Source of the DNA: Hedera helix
Taxonomy: Eukaryota; Streptophyta; Magnoliopsida; Apiales; Araliaceae
Length of the DNA stretch: 64,000 nt
Direction of reading: 5' to 3'
Assembly: GCA_947179155.2 (NCBI GenBank)
Contig: OX359282.1
Coordinates: 15,104,010 to 15,168,009 of the forward strand
Shown here: positions 24,241 to 36,893 of the stretch, one piece after another
How positions within the stretch are numbered: the first letter of the stretch is position 1
How the letters are laid out: every line of letters starts with the position of its first letter
Translations under genes and position numbers: made by a program
The notes under the pieces: model-generated
The model's input: the letters and a program-made list of their open reading frames with translations, nothing else
Databases searched by the model: none
Told to the model about the DNA's origin: nothing

Positions 24241-27200
24241 TGCGACGTCCCCAAATTCGGGTTTCAATACCTCGAACTTAGTGCGAATGATAATAAACAT
24301 CCAATCACCTCTAAACAACATATATACACTAATGCAGAATAAATAAACATAAGCAGTACGTTACAAAAGGTTCACTACAGTCCCAAGGTCTATAGCCTTA
24401 AATAAATACATCATGAACAATAAAAGATTACAATTAAAGTTTATGTTACATAATTTAAACATAAATAGATTAACTAGACATGCAATCAGCTATGCCGTAG
24501 CTTTACCATTGTCTTTATCATTTTTGGAAGTTTCTAGTTTAATTGCAATTTGTTCAATGATATATAAAAAGTGTGAGCAACGACTTTGCTCAACAAATTT
24601 AAAGTGAATAATGAAAGATATCATGAATGAATAAGAATGATAATCGAATAGTTCAACAATTTAAGATAACTGATGAAATAATTGAACAATATAATCAAAG
24701 TTCAAATGAAAGAATGAATATTGATTATTTACTGCTGAGTGGTCCAATGGACCGTGAATATTGCCAAGGAATCAATCATTCGACTGACCTTTTTATATTT
24801 TAACTAGGCAGTTTGTACTTGAGGGGACCAGTCTCTTGTACACCATGTATATGCATAACATTAAGCTCTAAGCACATCGGATAACCGACAATTATAGTTC
24901 CCTATCAAGGGTTGCTCTCTCAGTCCAAGAATCCGCATTAACTACTGGTTTAGATAACTTTCAAAAATATTAACGTATATATGTCTAGCCGAAACAAATG
25001 ACGTAGACTATTTCTTAAACAATTTATGAATGAAGAATTTTAAATATTTCACAGTTCAATAATAGAATAGGAATTTAAATGCACAAAGTGCGAATATCAA
25101 TAATTATCATTGATGTGGAGTAATTGACAATAATTAAACCACTAACATGATTGAAAAATAATAACTTGAGTTTGAGTTAAGAAACTTGCAATATGAAATA
25201 AGTTTAGGGTTTAGGAACTTACCTAAATCGTTGAGTACGTTCTACCCGAATTAAGTTAACTTCGTTTGAAAATACCTAACATCGATAAAGTTGATATTTC
25301 AATTAGTAGAGCACATAGAGATTCATATTTAATTCTCAAATAAATTGTCACTTAAGTACATAATTTTCTATTTAATAACACATAAATTACAAGATAATAT
25401 TATTACCTTTGATTAATATTTTAATTACCAAACAATATTATTATACACTTAATAATACCTAATTCACTTACTAATATTATTAATTATTTAACAACATCTT
25501 AATTGGTTACTAATATTATTAATCCTTTAATAATATTTAACCACTTACTATTATTATTAATCATTTAATAATAAGTTAATTATTTACTATTATTATTAAT
25601 TACCTAATAATAATTTAATTGTTAACTAATATTATTATTTAATAATATTTTTAATTATTTAGTAATATATAAACACTAAAACAATTAATTAATGTAAATT
25701 GTTTAATCAATTTATTAATTTATTAATTCCTTAATTCATTTACTTTATTTATTATTTCGTATGATAATAAATAAATAATTTAATTATTTTTAATCACTTT
25801 ATTTATTATTTAAATAATAAACAATTACCTTTACATATTATTTAATTTTAATTAAATAATAAATAATTATTTTTTATTATTATCTTTATTTTTCTTAACT
25901 CAATCGTATTTACTAAAAATTTTACTTGACTTATTATTTTTATATCTCTTGGATATATTTAGTTTATTTCATTTTACATATAAGTATTTTTTTTTATTTA
26001 ATTTTTCAACCTCATTTACTATTTTTAAATAGGCCATTTCTGTCCAAAATTGTAACATTTATTAAAAATCGAGTTTCGATAAGAAAATTATGAAATTTAC
26101 ACGGTAGCTTCCTGAAATTAGAGAATACTCTCAGTAACAATTTCATAATTTTTTGAGTTACACGCTTCAAGATATTGTAGTCTTAATTTGTAAAACTTAA
26201 AATTTCGTTGGGTCATATCTCATTCATCCGAGGTCGAATTGAGCTCATCTTTGGATAGTGGCTTCATCATACCATATACATTCAGATCTAAAAAGTCCAG
26301 AATTTTTAAAACAAGTTAACTGGCCGAAACAGACCCTTTAAATTTATGGGCAGGGGTTTTTCTAATTTTTTTCAACAATTGACTACTTTACGAGAAAATT
26401 TACCAAAATTAGCTCCTTCATTATTTTTCAGTCGTTTCGCTTGAAAATGTTTCATAACTTATAGATCTACCAACCAGAGTTGACGGATCTTGAAAATGAT
26501 TTATGGAATAAATCATATAACCAAGTTATATATTCTAAAATATACAAAAATCTAACCAAGTATAAAACTAGGGTTTCTCTCAAAATATGTTCATATGAAT
26601 TTTTCTACTTCAAATTACATATCAAGCATGTTTATACATAGATCTAGTATATTAAATCATAGATCTATATTTAGAATCATAGATCCAATATGCTAAGGCT
26701 TTAATATAGTTTTCACACAATCAAAACACATTTTTATACATGAAGATACATTTTGTTCCTAGAAAACCATTTTCCTACTTAGAGCTACATATATATATAC
26801 CAATACACATAGATCTAATATTTAAACTATAGATCTACTAATATATCCACAATCAATCATCACAAATAACATATATATTACATATATTAACACCAAACTA
26901 GAATATTTAAGGATAAAAGTACTTTTTAACATTCTAGTCCTTGAAGTTCTCTTTTTTTTCTCTTCCAAAATAGTTGATGATATTCAAAACTCCTCCCATT
27001 AATGGTTTTAACACTCTCCAACCACTAATACTTGAAGATTTAATACACTCATTCTAGGGTTTCTTTTACTTTCTCTCACTAACTTTTTTATTTTTCTCTT
27101 AAGAGCTTTTCTCTTAAGAGCTTTTCTCTCTAAAAATGTTAGCAATTTAACAAATAAAGTCTTAAGTTGGTCAAAGAGAGTTTTATTAATTCAAACTCAT

Positions 27201-27347
27201 CTTCCAACAAATATACATATAACTCTTATATGTATAGCTTTATCCCTAAGTTTATCTAATAAATCCTTATCTAAACCTACATGGAGATTTTCAAGCACTT
27301 CCAAGCCAATCAAGTTAGCCACTTAAGAGATTACATGGGACCCAAGG
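24241..27347 (-). mobile_element. E5 3' LTR, left part (U5 side)
   Basis: On the reverse strand it ends with GGGGACGTCGCA at 24241. It contains the hairpin at 24574-24592 and long tracts of AATATTATTAA-type sequence (25380-25880). The phrase CTAGGGTTT appears near 27052. There is no gene. Joining it with the reverse complement of 30665-30791 and then 50967-51415 gives a plausible continuous LTR of about 3.7 kb whose far end abuts the E5 polypurine tract. This assignment is inferred from order and style of sequence; no second E5 LTR is in the window for comparison. Confidence 0.6.
24574..24592 (-). other. LTR hairpin (E5)
   Basis: Sense strand TGAGC-AAAGTCGTT-GCTCA: the stem is conserved and the loop is enlarged to 9 nt. 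It lies about 335 bp from the LTR 3' end. Confidence 0.55.
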
Positions 27348-28357
27348 GAGTTAGTAATAACATAATTATTGATTTTATGATCAATCAATAATTATGGAGG
27401 AAGTTGAAAATTATTTAAGAAGAAAAGGTAATTATATAAATTATATAATAATAGATTATGTAATTTATATAAAGAAATTTAAAGTAAGATATTAATGGAA
27501 TAATAATTATATAAATTATATAAGAATAATTATATAAGAGGATTCAATTAAATGAGGATAGAAGAAAATAGAAAATAATGAGAGAGTTAATAAAGGTATA
27601 ATTATTGATTATATAATTAATCAACAATTATGAAGGAATTTTGAAAATTATTTAAAAAGGAGAATGTAATTATATAAATTATATAATAATAACTTATATA
27701 ATTTATATAAGAAAATTAAAGTAATAAGAAGGAAATAATAAGTATATAAATTATATAAAAAGGATTATATAATTTATATAAGAAGAATACATTAATTAAG
27801 AAATGAAATATAATTGTACAAATGATACAATATTTTATTATATGGTGTATATTTAAAGTGGGTTAAATAGTGAAGAAAATAGAAAAATAAATGAGAGAAA
27901 TGATTATTTTAAATTGTTAAATTGAGAATTATGTAAAATAGAATTGTTTTAAATTTTATGGGAAATAATATTTGAGAAACGTAAACATGTTAATTAAACA
28001 TGTTGTCCATGTAACGAAGTAAAAAAGTATGAAAATTAAATTTTATAAGTGGTATGTGTTATTTTATTAATTTTGGAGGTATAAATTACCTCATATAATT
28101 ACATACATGTCATTATGCGTGTACAAAATTTATCAGATATAGTACCTGAAAAATGTATAAATATTATTTATAAATCATGTTATGAATTTTAGTGAATTAA
28201 AATAAATATTTTACATACATTATGTAAAATATTTATTACACGAAATAATTACGTAATGTATTATATTAGGAGTTGTGCATGATATATTTACCGAATAAAG
28301 CTTCTAGGTCGGTGGACGTGGGTGCAAAATTTAAATGCAACTTACACACTTAAGATT

Positions 28358-28364
28358 TATATAA
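28358..28364 (+). promoter_or_regulatory. TATA box of E4 LTR (inverted copy)
   Basis: TATATAA followed about 70 nt later by a CT-rich leader with CCATCACCATTACCGCCACC. The right LTR has the same box on the reverse strand at 47555-47561. Confidence 0.5.
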
Positions 28365-28739
28365 GGAGTAAAAAAAAAAGTAAAAAAAAACCGTAAACCA
28401 CTAAAACAAACCAACAAAAACCTATTTCATTTCTTCTTTCTTCCTCCATCACCATTACCGCCACCATGACCACCAACACAGCCACCATCCGAAACTCCAT
28501 CACCACCACCAAGGGAGGAAGTTTTGGTGCCGTCAAGGTGTAGTTCAAGCTTCAAGGGAAGGTATAAATCATTCTATTTGGATTTTTTTTAGTATTTTTG
28601 GTAATAAACTAATTTTGTGAAAAATTAATTAATAATTAGAATAATTAAAGTTAATGATTTTTAGAGGTATATATGTGGATTATATGATGTTTAGACTAAT
28701 TACTGTGGAGAAATTGGATCAAAAATAATTTAAAGGGGA

Positions 28740-29060
28740 GTGAATAGTAAACAGTCCCGAACACGGACAATTTTGTCCATTTGTGGGCAAAATTTGGAAA
28801 TTTTCCTTCTACAAAATTGTAGAGAATTAAATTTCGTGTGGAATGGACTTAAAATTCGTAATTTGCTGATAAACGAGCTAATTTCTATGAATTTCAGAAG
28901 ATTTAGCGCAGTGAAATGTGGTCTGTCCAAATCCTGTACATTTTGGTGCAGAATTTGGAAAATGTTTCTTCTACAAAGTTGTAGAGAATTAAATTTCGTC
29001 TGAAATGGACTTAAGATTCATAATTTTCGGATAAACGTGTTAATTACTGTGAATTTCGGA
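28740..29060 (+). repeat. Direct duplication within E4 LTR
   Basis: Two copies, about 180 bp apart, of a block containing CTACAAARTTGTAGAGAATT, then TGGACTTAARATTC and GATAAACG. This whole stretch is missing from the right LTR copy. Confidence 0.75.
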
Positions 29061-30041
29061 ATTTTCATTGCATTAAAATTAAAATTTAATTACTAAAAAT
29101 ATTTTTGTACTGAAATTTGTTCTGCACAGCATTATTGTTATATTATGCCAGAATTTTTGAAAAATTTTGGTAATTTATTGAAGAGCATAGTATTTATTGT
29201 ATTTTTTAAGGCTATTTAAAGTTAATGTAAAAATAAGTGGAAATTCATGTAAAATTCTATGAATGTTGAAAAATTACGAAACTTGGTGAATTTTTTTTTA
29301 TAATAATGTAAGATAAATATTAATGGTGTTTTGGGGATACAAAAATATGTTGAGTGATTATTTATATTTTTAAAGCTATTAAATAATAGATTTTATATAT
29401 ATAAATAATTACAGAAATTTGTCGGGTAATCCAGAAATTATGAAAATTGGTTGAAAAATCTATAATAATATTCTAGAGACTTTAGAAGATTCAGTAGACT
29501 CATGAGATATCGGAATATTATAGGTCATATGTTGACTAGCTAATAAATAAGCATAACAGTTTTTACGCGATGGTTGAGAATTGACCGAGAAAATTTGTTT
29601 ATACTTTTATAGTATGATATTGGTAATTAGTGTTTAGATAACACTGAAATGTGAATTATGAATTTTGAATTAAGGTTTTAGATCCGAACAAGTTGGAGTG
29701 ATTTAACTCATAAATTACAAGTTAAGCCGGAACATTGAAATACTCGAAGCATGTTCTTCAGTACTTGATTTTAATTGTCATTTGATGTTATATGCTTACT
29801 TTGTTCAAATGCGTATAGAAATTATGTGTTATGTGATTTGTGGTTAATGTGACCGAGATGTGCCTTCGGTGCAATTATGTGACTACATGTGAAGTAGTGC
29901 AATGTTTTCTTTAGGAAATTGTTAATCTGAAATAGATATGACGCACGTGAAATATGTTGCTTTAGTAGAAGCACAACACATGATGTATGACATACACAGA
30001 GCATGTTATGTTATGTGTTATGTGCACACTGTTGAACTTGC

Positions 30042-30057
30042 TGAGCCCTAGCGCTCA
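30042..30057 (+). other. LTR hairpin (E4, inverted copy)
   Basis: TGAGC-CCTAGC-GCTCA with flanks GAACTTGC and TTCTTGC. The loop differs from E2 but the stem is the same. Confidence 0.6.
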
Positions 30058-30791
30058 TTCTTGCATAATATAAACTTTTGCAGGTAAATAAACAAATTTC
30101 AGGAATATCGGATTATGATAGAGATGGATTAACCTAGGAGGTTGTGTACGTAACTGTTATATTTTCAATATCATAATTCAATGTGAGTAAATTGGCGAAG
30201 TTTACGTTGATGTATTGTATATATATACATATTAATCTGTTCCGGTTAGGACGAGTAGAATTAAATTAGGTATTGTGATTACTCAAGGTAGTTGTTACGA
30301 TAGAGACTATTATATGTTTAATTATGAATTATGAAACAAAGAATATTTGTATGGATACGAACAATATTAAATTTTGAATGTTGAGCTTCACGATACTTGT
30401 ACAGAAAAGAAAAGGTAAATGTTGCAATTCAGGGACTAGGATCGAGATGAAAAGATTTTAAATGTCAACATATTTTAATACAATGATTGAGAAAAAAAAG
30501 TTATACCGAACAATTTGATAATTGATGATTGTAAAGTCAATTAATGGACTAAATAAGGTGATTAAAGATTTATTAACGAACCGAAATTTGGACGTAAGGA
30601 AAATATTGTATAATAAACATAAAATTTAAGGTAATAAGGGTTGTCGAATTTCGGGGTCGCTACAATTTTAATTAATTATCAAGTATGCTAGTAGCCCAAT
30701 GATTTAATTAGCATAACCCAATAGAATTTATTTAGTAGACCAAACATTAGCCCAAGCGGTGCATTAAGTAAAAAGTCAAGCATTGGTCAAG

Positions 30792-30806
30792 ATAACTATT
30801 GAACAT

Positions 30807-30849
<43 letters not shown>

Positions 30850-31216
30850 TATATATATATATATATATATATATAATTCATATACTTCACATTACCACGT
30901 AACACCATTTACATAACAATTTATGCACCTCTACAACTATTTTAAATATGAACAATTTAATTGTACAATTACATGAAATTTTTCTTATTCTTCATAAATT
31001 GTTTTTAAACAATTTATTTACTTTTCAATTATGTTAATTCAACACAATTTATTACCATCTCTGTACCGATTTACTTTACCAATTAAATCTCATCACACAA
31101 TTAAAATCACATAAACTATATCAATCATAAATAAATTAAACAACCTTGAATTTTTTTTATTAATTTATTTCTCATTTAAGATTATTAAAGTAATCTCGAA
31201 AATTCGGGTTCTCACA
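30792..31216 (-). mobile_element. E4 3' LTR, U3 end in original orientation
   Basis: It matches 50476-50966 in the same orientation, including a (CA)n(TA)n microsatellite (30807-30874), and ends at 31216 with TTCGGGTTCTCACA (sense TGTGAGAACCCGAA). A polypurine tract follows outside. Confidence 0.85.
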
Positions 31217-31250
31217 TTCTTCCCTCCTTAACAGGATGCCGTCATCGGAA
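31217..31250 (-). promoter_or_regulatory. E4 polypurine tract and pre-tract motif
   Basis: Sense strand TAAGGAGGGAAGAA directly before the LTR, preceded by TTCCGATGACGGCATCC, a diverged form of the motif seen in E6 and E2. Confidence 0.8.
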
Positions 31251-32162
31251 TCACAATTACCGTAATTACCTTACGTATTTCATTTATAGCACGTTACTAT
31301 ACTTTTATCCTTATAAATAACAACTAACCCAATAATAATCATATCTTACCTCTTTAATATCCATACTCACATCTTTAATGGATAATACCATAATGATCAT
31401 AACTGTCAGAGTATTTAACTCTTAATTCAATTTACAATTTTTTTTATAGTATTACATTTCACAATTCTCTAAAGTTTTATTAATAAAACTTTAACTCGTT
31501 TCTTGATACACTTATCAAGATAGTTTCTCCTTCTTTGGAAAACTTCATTTCTTTAATCGTACTTACCCTTATTCAATCAACTTATTTCATATTCTCTATT
31601 GCACATTATTCATATAACATTTCTCTACATGTTCAACATATCTTTCTTTTCTTAATTCATTTTCATAAATCTTCTTCACATTCCATTTCTCTTTGTAATA
31701 TATCCAACATATTCTCCTTCCCTTCCTGTCTCATGGTTACTGCACATTGTAGTTTTTCTAATTCATCACATTTCGCAGTTTCTTTGTTCCACAAATTCTA
31801 CTTTCATTATCGCTCACAATTAGAAAATGCTACCCCATCCTACCATCCAATCTTCATAAGAGTAGAGGAATTTAAAATTTTTTATTTTAGAAAAACTTTC
31901 ATAATATGCTGAATGAACACATATCCCTGTTTAGCAGTACTTCGCTCTCAGAGTACCTCATACTGTAAACCACTAAAATGATGAATTTTCATAATATGCT
32001 AAGCGAATATGGATCCCGGTTTAACAGTACTTCACTCCCAGAGTACCTCATACTGCAAACCACTGACAGTGGATCAATCTGTCATTAAAGTGATGGATAT
32101 CTCATCCATACATTGGCATGCCAGATGATTAGTCTGCAATGCATGTGTCTTGCTATGCCAGG
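31217..32162 (-). mobile_element. E4 internal region, part 1 (non-coding)
   Basis: There is no conserved protein. A 125-aa open frame at 31535-31912 is low in complexity and matches no retroelement domain. A tandem duplication of about 95 bp lies at 31880-32075, with AGAGTACCTCATACTG in both copies. The region stops at CCAGG (32158-32162), the left target duplication of E3. Confidence 0.7.
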
Positions 32163-33618
32163 TGTTCGCCTTTTTCCATTCAGAAAATACTTCACACAAG
32201 TGCACGTGGTTTAAGTGTAGTATAAGGCTAGCAAGGTATCGTTCCCACGAGGAATTGTAAATTAAGCATTGAATTACTAGTTAATAATTGAAATAACATT
32301 AATTCAATTTAGTGGATTGAAAATATTGTAAAGTAATGAAGTTAATTTCAACAAGTTAATTACTTAAAACTAAAATCTCTAGAATTGAAGACGTTTAGGG
32401 TTTACAACTTAATCATTTGTCATCGACTAAACCAAGTTATCACTATGAAGTTAAAATACACGCACTGGATTGCTAATTGAGAACTCTTTAAAAACTAAAT
32501 AATATCTTTCGATTATTATTCAGCAAATCTTCTCCAATTCTACCGATTATGGAATAAATTGAAGAAGAACATCTCTTTTAAACCAACAACCTATATTTCT
32601 ATGATTGCTGAGTTTAAAAAGATAGTAAGCTTCAGTTCTCTACCAATTACATGTGGCAATTGAGTATATTTCTATCTCAATCACAATTTACATTAACAAA
32701 TAAGTCCACATGCTACCATGCAAGGGTCTAATTTCATACATAATCTCTCAATTATATATGAAATACCAAGTTAAATCACTGGCCAAGTAATTAGAAACAA
32801 CAAACAGTCATGGTAGTCAAACCCACATGTATATAACAAGCACAAATAATAACTTGCTTAAGTTTATACAGATAATTACATTGCAAACCCTAAACAGTAG
32901 AATTAGCTCATGATTAATCTAAGAAAATATACACAAGAGTGAATTCTAGCCATAATAAATTGATAATAATTGAAGTACAAGAGTTTAGAGATAAACTAAA
33001 TATATATTCTTGCCCTTCTCTGCACCCAGACTGAATTTCTTCCGTCAACTGCAGATTTACTTCCCTTCGCTCAGTTCGCTCTGTGTATCTATTTTCCTTG
33101 CTCTCTACGTGTCTATTGTCTCTCTCCCTTCTTTTTTTGTTATTTATCTGACTTTCCTCTTGTTTTTTTCAAATCCCCCGCTGCCTCGCATGTTAACCGC
33201 CCAAAACTGACTTAGCAACTGCTCAACATCGTGGGAGAAATCAGTCAATTGAACGTGATACAGCTGCTTCACCCATCACGCAGCTGCGTTGAAATTGCCT
33301 CACGCCGCTGCTTCACCCTTAACGCAGCTGCGTTGAAATCGCCTGACGCAGCTGCTTCAAAAGTCACGCAGCTGCGTTGAAGTCACGCAGCTGCTTCAAT
33401 ATCTCACGCAACTGCGTCTGAACATTCTGGAAAAGACTGATTCTTTGACGCAGCTGCGTGAACCTGGCTTCGAAATTACTGAAATGCCCTTGCAAGCTAT
33501 TTTCCATGCAAACCTGAAACAAATGCACCAAAATGCATAAAATTGAAATAAAAACGCTTAAGAACTACAATATATAAGTTAAGAAGCGAATATTTTGAGG
33601 TACAAAATCGGCTCAACA
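32163..33618 (-). repeat. E3 3' LTR
   Basis: The forward-strand left copy, immediately followed by the polypurine tract at 33619-33632. It holds a run of CACGCAGCTGCGTTGAA-type repeats at 33258-33466. Confidence 0.9.
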
Positions 33619-33632
33619 AATGCCCCTAAACT
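33619..33632 (-). promoter_or_regulatory. E3 polypurine tract
   Basis: Sense strand GTTTAGGGGCATT directly before the 3' LTR, a typical short plus-strand primer. Confidence 0.75.
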
Positions 33633-34833
33633 TATCTAATTGCTTGTTCTCAAGCAGAAATAACTTAACAAAACTGAAATCTAGATGCAACCATGAATTT
33701 TTGTTACCACATACCAGATTCAGGCCTCAAGCAACTCGTAATAGCCTTACAGAACTTTCAAGAACTACCGAATTCACAAATCTCACAGAATCGACAATCA
33801 AGCCTTATTTAAGGTTCCTAATTGTGCGTGTGTGTTTCGTAGTTTCAACTAATCAGAAAAATTAGATAAACTTCTTAGATTAATCACAAGCAGAATTTCA
33901 CTTTGCTTTCACGTCCTTACTTTTACATCTCTTAACCAGGTCAGGCAATCACATAAATTAGGGATCATACTATTATTCAGAAATACAAGAGTGAATGCGT
34001 TTTACGCTTCATTTCACCCCTAATTCATTAACAAGGACTCGTGCAATACACAATTCCATTAGGCTATTCAATGCTACCCTTGTAACGAGCTTTTAACCAG
34101 TGACTTCCAAACCAGTTGGTTTTAGGGAACTAGATGTAAAGACATCCCTAAGGATTTACTTGCTCGAATAGCAAAGGCCACGGAATTCTGACTGAGTCAA
34201 TTATTTTCATGTATTTTTTTTTTAGTCAAATGATCCCCCCAAACTTATGTAAACACCTTAACTCAGCATACGAGAATTTGCAAGTAAGAAATGAAGTTCA
34301 CACATGAAACTCAAAAGAAAATCAATATCGTAAGTTTTCTAATTCTCAACTAGTCAAAACAATCAAATTTTGTGCTTATTAAAACATAGGAACCAAAAAT
34401 AACGCAAGACTACTCGATTGTAAGTTTGAAATTCAACATGTTCATTCATTTATCATTAAAGGCTAGCAAATAGCAACATTCTTATCATCGGCCTTGCACT
34501 AGTTTTCATGATTACTTTAACATTGCTAATTAGAATTTAACGACAACTACAACTAACCGTTTTCGTAGGTTTCACGGTTACACTTAGCACGTGTAACAAG
34601 CCTTTTAAACCCCATAATTACCTTATGAGGACGAGTTAAATCTTGTGAGGGTTTGCAGTGAATATACCCTCAAAATTCATCTACATTCCTAATTTTTTTT
34701 TTTAAAGACAAACAAACAAATAAACAGGACATAAACATAATGCATACGCAAACTTCCCCCAAATTTATCAAACTCAGTGTCCTCAATGAGAATTAGAGCA
34801 GAATTGAAATAACGGGACTTCCCTTTTTGAACA
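33633..34833 (-). other. E3 non-coding region between ORF3 and 3' LTR
   Basis: About 1.2 kb without a recognisable protein. Long untranslated stretches at this place are usual in Athila elements. The short open frames inside are not conserved protein segments. Confidence 0.6.
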
Positions 34834-36027
34834 CTACTCCTCGACTTCGTCGTCCGGTGAATCAGGAGGTAATTCCAACATTGTCGGAGGAGCTGGAAAA
34901 TGCCAGGGCTCACGACCATCATTCATTTCCAAGCGATTAAACACTTTCGCTAGAGTCGAGGAGAATGTTGCTTGGTATTGCATCATAGAACCCATTGCCT
35001 GTGCCAAATGGGCATCCCGTCGAGCTTGTCGACGAGATTCTCTCCGAAGCTGCCTTACCTCCGCCACTAATGTGTCAATCGTGTTGGACGATGAAGCTGC
35101 ATCATGCTCCGGCTCAGCTGTAAATAATTCCTCGGTGTCCGGAGAATGTGGATCACACAAAAGAAATCCCGCTCCTTTTGGGTCAGGAGGTGCCCTATTC
35201 CATTACTTGAAATTCTTGATGATTTTAGAGTCGATGGGGACTTGAGGATGTTGGACTGGTTCACTTTCATCCCATACTACTCCCGCTGCTTCACAAAGTC
35301 CACAAATTAACAACGGATGAGGTAGGCCCCGGACTGGTTTCCCTTTTATAGCATACTTGATCGAGCTGTTGATCACTTGTCCCTTATTAATGGTTTTCTT
35401 ATTGACGATGCAGAATAAGAGGACCGCTCGTTCTTTAATTACCTCGGTGAAATGGGTTGTTGGCATTAGTTTAGCACACAGAAAATAATACCATGCCTTC
35501 CCATATTGGCTCAAGTATGTATAGTTGAAGGTTTTGGGTTCACCATCTCTACACTTTCAGACGGCATCTGGTTGGCACAATCCTCTAATAATCTCTTCAT
35601 AATTGACCGGCTCCCTAACAAATGCTGAATACTCATCTGCTTCTGGAAGTAATGGAATACCATAATACTCGTTAATTTTTGCAGGAGAAAAGGAGACCTT
35701 CTTGCCCCGAACGACGACCTCATTATGTTTAATCGCCTTGGCATTAACATAAAACTCTTTAACGATTGAAATGACGGTCGGATTAGGCTGATGAGGCAAT
35801 GTTCCCCAATTCTGATTGATCATTATCCATAATTCGCCATCTAAAGGGCCTGGATCAAGACCCCGCTCTGGTATAAGCTTCTTGGCATCAACATGTTCTT
35901 CATAGAACTTGGCCGATTCAAAGCTCACAAACCGGCTTGAATCATATGGAGGGGTGGACCTGGAGCTCTCTCCTCGATGACGTTTTGGTGCCATTGATCT
36001 CACAACCTTCCAAACTTGTCGAAACAC
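34834..36027 (-). pseudogene. E3 ORF3 (Athila env-position protein), two internal stops
   Basis: One reading frame runs from 36027 to 34834, about 397 codons, broken only by in-frame stops at 35557 and 35203. The likely start is the second Met (MAPKRHRGESSRS, near 35994). The N-terminal half, with FVSFESAKFYEEHVDAKKLI, NQNWGTLPHQPNPTVISIVK and VSFSPAKINEYYGIPLL, matches the family often called 'putative plant transposon protein' (PF20167 type) found in Athila ORF3. The C-terminal part (VRQLRRESRRQARRDAHLAQ) is charged and could form a coiled coil, and the tail is acidic. I see no signal peptide or clear membrane segment, so an envelope role is only the traditional label for this position. The function is unknown. 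Confidence 0.8.
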
Positions 36028-36335
36028 AAATCAAATCCAAGAACAACTTGGCTTTTTCTTTGAGGACTTTTAACAAACAGTTGGCGGGTACCTTGTTGAC
36101 AACCCCCAAACTTATAGGCTTGATGCTTGATTAAACCCCCCACTAGTACTCAGAATTCCCAAACACAACAATTTATTTATATGCAAGAATCTATCACTAT
36201 CCCCGATGAATTATATGAAATGTGTCAAAGTAAATTCTTACTTGAATATGTATGAGAAGACACCGAAACTTGTGTGTTGCCTTAGAATCAGAAGGCAATG
36301 GAAGTATTGTGATTGTGTTGTAAGCTTGAGAGTTT

Positions 36336-36343
36336 TATTTATA
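36336..36343 (-). promoter_or_regulatory. Candidate internal promoter (TATA box) upstream of E3 ORF3
   Basis: The reverse strand reads CCTATAAATAAAAC. It lies about 340 nt upstream of the probable ORF3 start and about 790 nt downstream of the end of pol. Nothing else in this gap looks like a TATA box of this quality. Confidence 0.45.
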
Positions 36344-36499
36344 GGTTCCAAAACGCACCATTCAACTTCTTGTGCATGTATAACGGACGTAACTGAGGGT
36401 GGAAGTGAAAGGGCTTCACGGAAGAAGCGTAAGCTGTCAAGAGAGGCAGATGAAGTGGCACACGGTTTATACAGTCGTCCGTTTAACTTTAAAATTCCC

Positions 36500-36893
36500 C
36501 GTCACGCAGCTGCGTAAGATTTTGACGCAGCTGCGTCATGTCTGATTTTATAAGGTGTGACGCAGGGGTGTTTCTTTGAACGCAGGGGCGTTGATTTGAA
36601 TGCAGGTGCGTCTACAGTTGCAACATTTCCAGTGAGTTCTGACGCAGGGGCGTGCTTTCAGACGCAGGGGCGTCAAGTCTCACGCAGCTGCTTCAATTCC
36701 TGACGCAGGTGCGTCTACAGTTGCAACATTTCTAGTGAGTTCTGACGCAGGGGCGTGCTTTCAGACGCAGGGGCGTCAAGTCTCACGCAGCTGCTTCAAT
36801 TCCTGACGCAGGTGCGTCAATGCCTCAAACGAATTCCATTCAATTACAGTAAGTTCTGACGCAGGGGCGTGCTTTCAGACGCAGGGGCGTCAA
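36500..36893 (-). repeat. GACGCAGGGGCGTC / CACGCAGCTGCGT minisatellite in E3 interior
   Basis: Three higher-order units of about 101 bp (starting near 36600, 36701 and 36802), each with the words GACGCAGGTGCGTC, GACGCAGGGGCGT and CACGCAGCTGCTTC, preceded by single copies. Many are near-perfect palindromes around CAGCTG or CAGGNGCG. The same words occur in both E3 LTRs. Confidence 0.85.

Larger units (their letters stand above)
27348..30791 (+). mobile_element. Inverted segment of E4 3' LTR plus flank
   Basis: 27348-30664 is the reverse complement of 45747-50389 once a solo LTR in the right copy is removed. Both carry the same LTR 3' end (TTTCGGGGTCGCTACA here at 30664). At 30665-30791 follows a short piece that reads, in reverse complement, like E5 LTR sequence (TTGGGCTAATG, ATTGGGCTACTAG). 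From 30792 the sequence is again E4 LTR in reverse orientation. The simplest reading is one inversion with breakpoints at about 27348 and 30791 that took the LTR tip and about 127 bp of its outer flank. About 90 bp matching 50390-50480 is missing at the breakpoint. Confidence 0.7.

Noticed and set aside
28357..28548. 63-aa reverse frame, with a similar 74-aa frame at 47345-47569
   Set aside because: The two are the same piece of E4 LTR leader present twice; a run of Val/Met codons from a CCACCAT-type repeat, no domain.
29822..30004. Identical 60-aa frames at 29822-30004 (reverse) and 46407-46589 (forward)
   Set aside because: The identity comes from the duplicated LTR, not from selection on protein; no other sign of coding.
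31535..31912. 125-aa open frame in the E4 interior
   Set aside because: It is rich in Ser, Phe, His and Ile from AT- and CT-rich DNA, resembles no known domain, and has no counterpart in the related E2 interior.
34834..36027. Naming E3 ORF3 a viral envelope glycoprotein
   Set aside because: No signal peptide, membrane segment or fusion-like region is visible; only the position in the element supports that label.
36500..36893. Possible CRISPR-like array
   Set aside because: The repeats are a higher-order minisatellite in a plant retrotransposon with near-identical spacers; no cas genes and a eukaryotic context.
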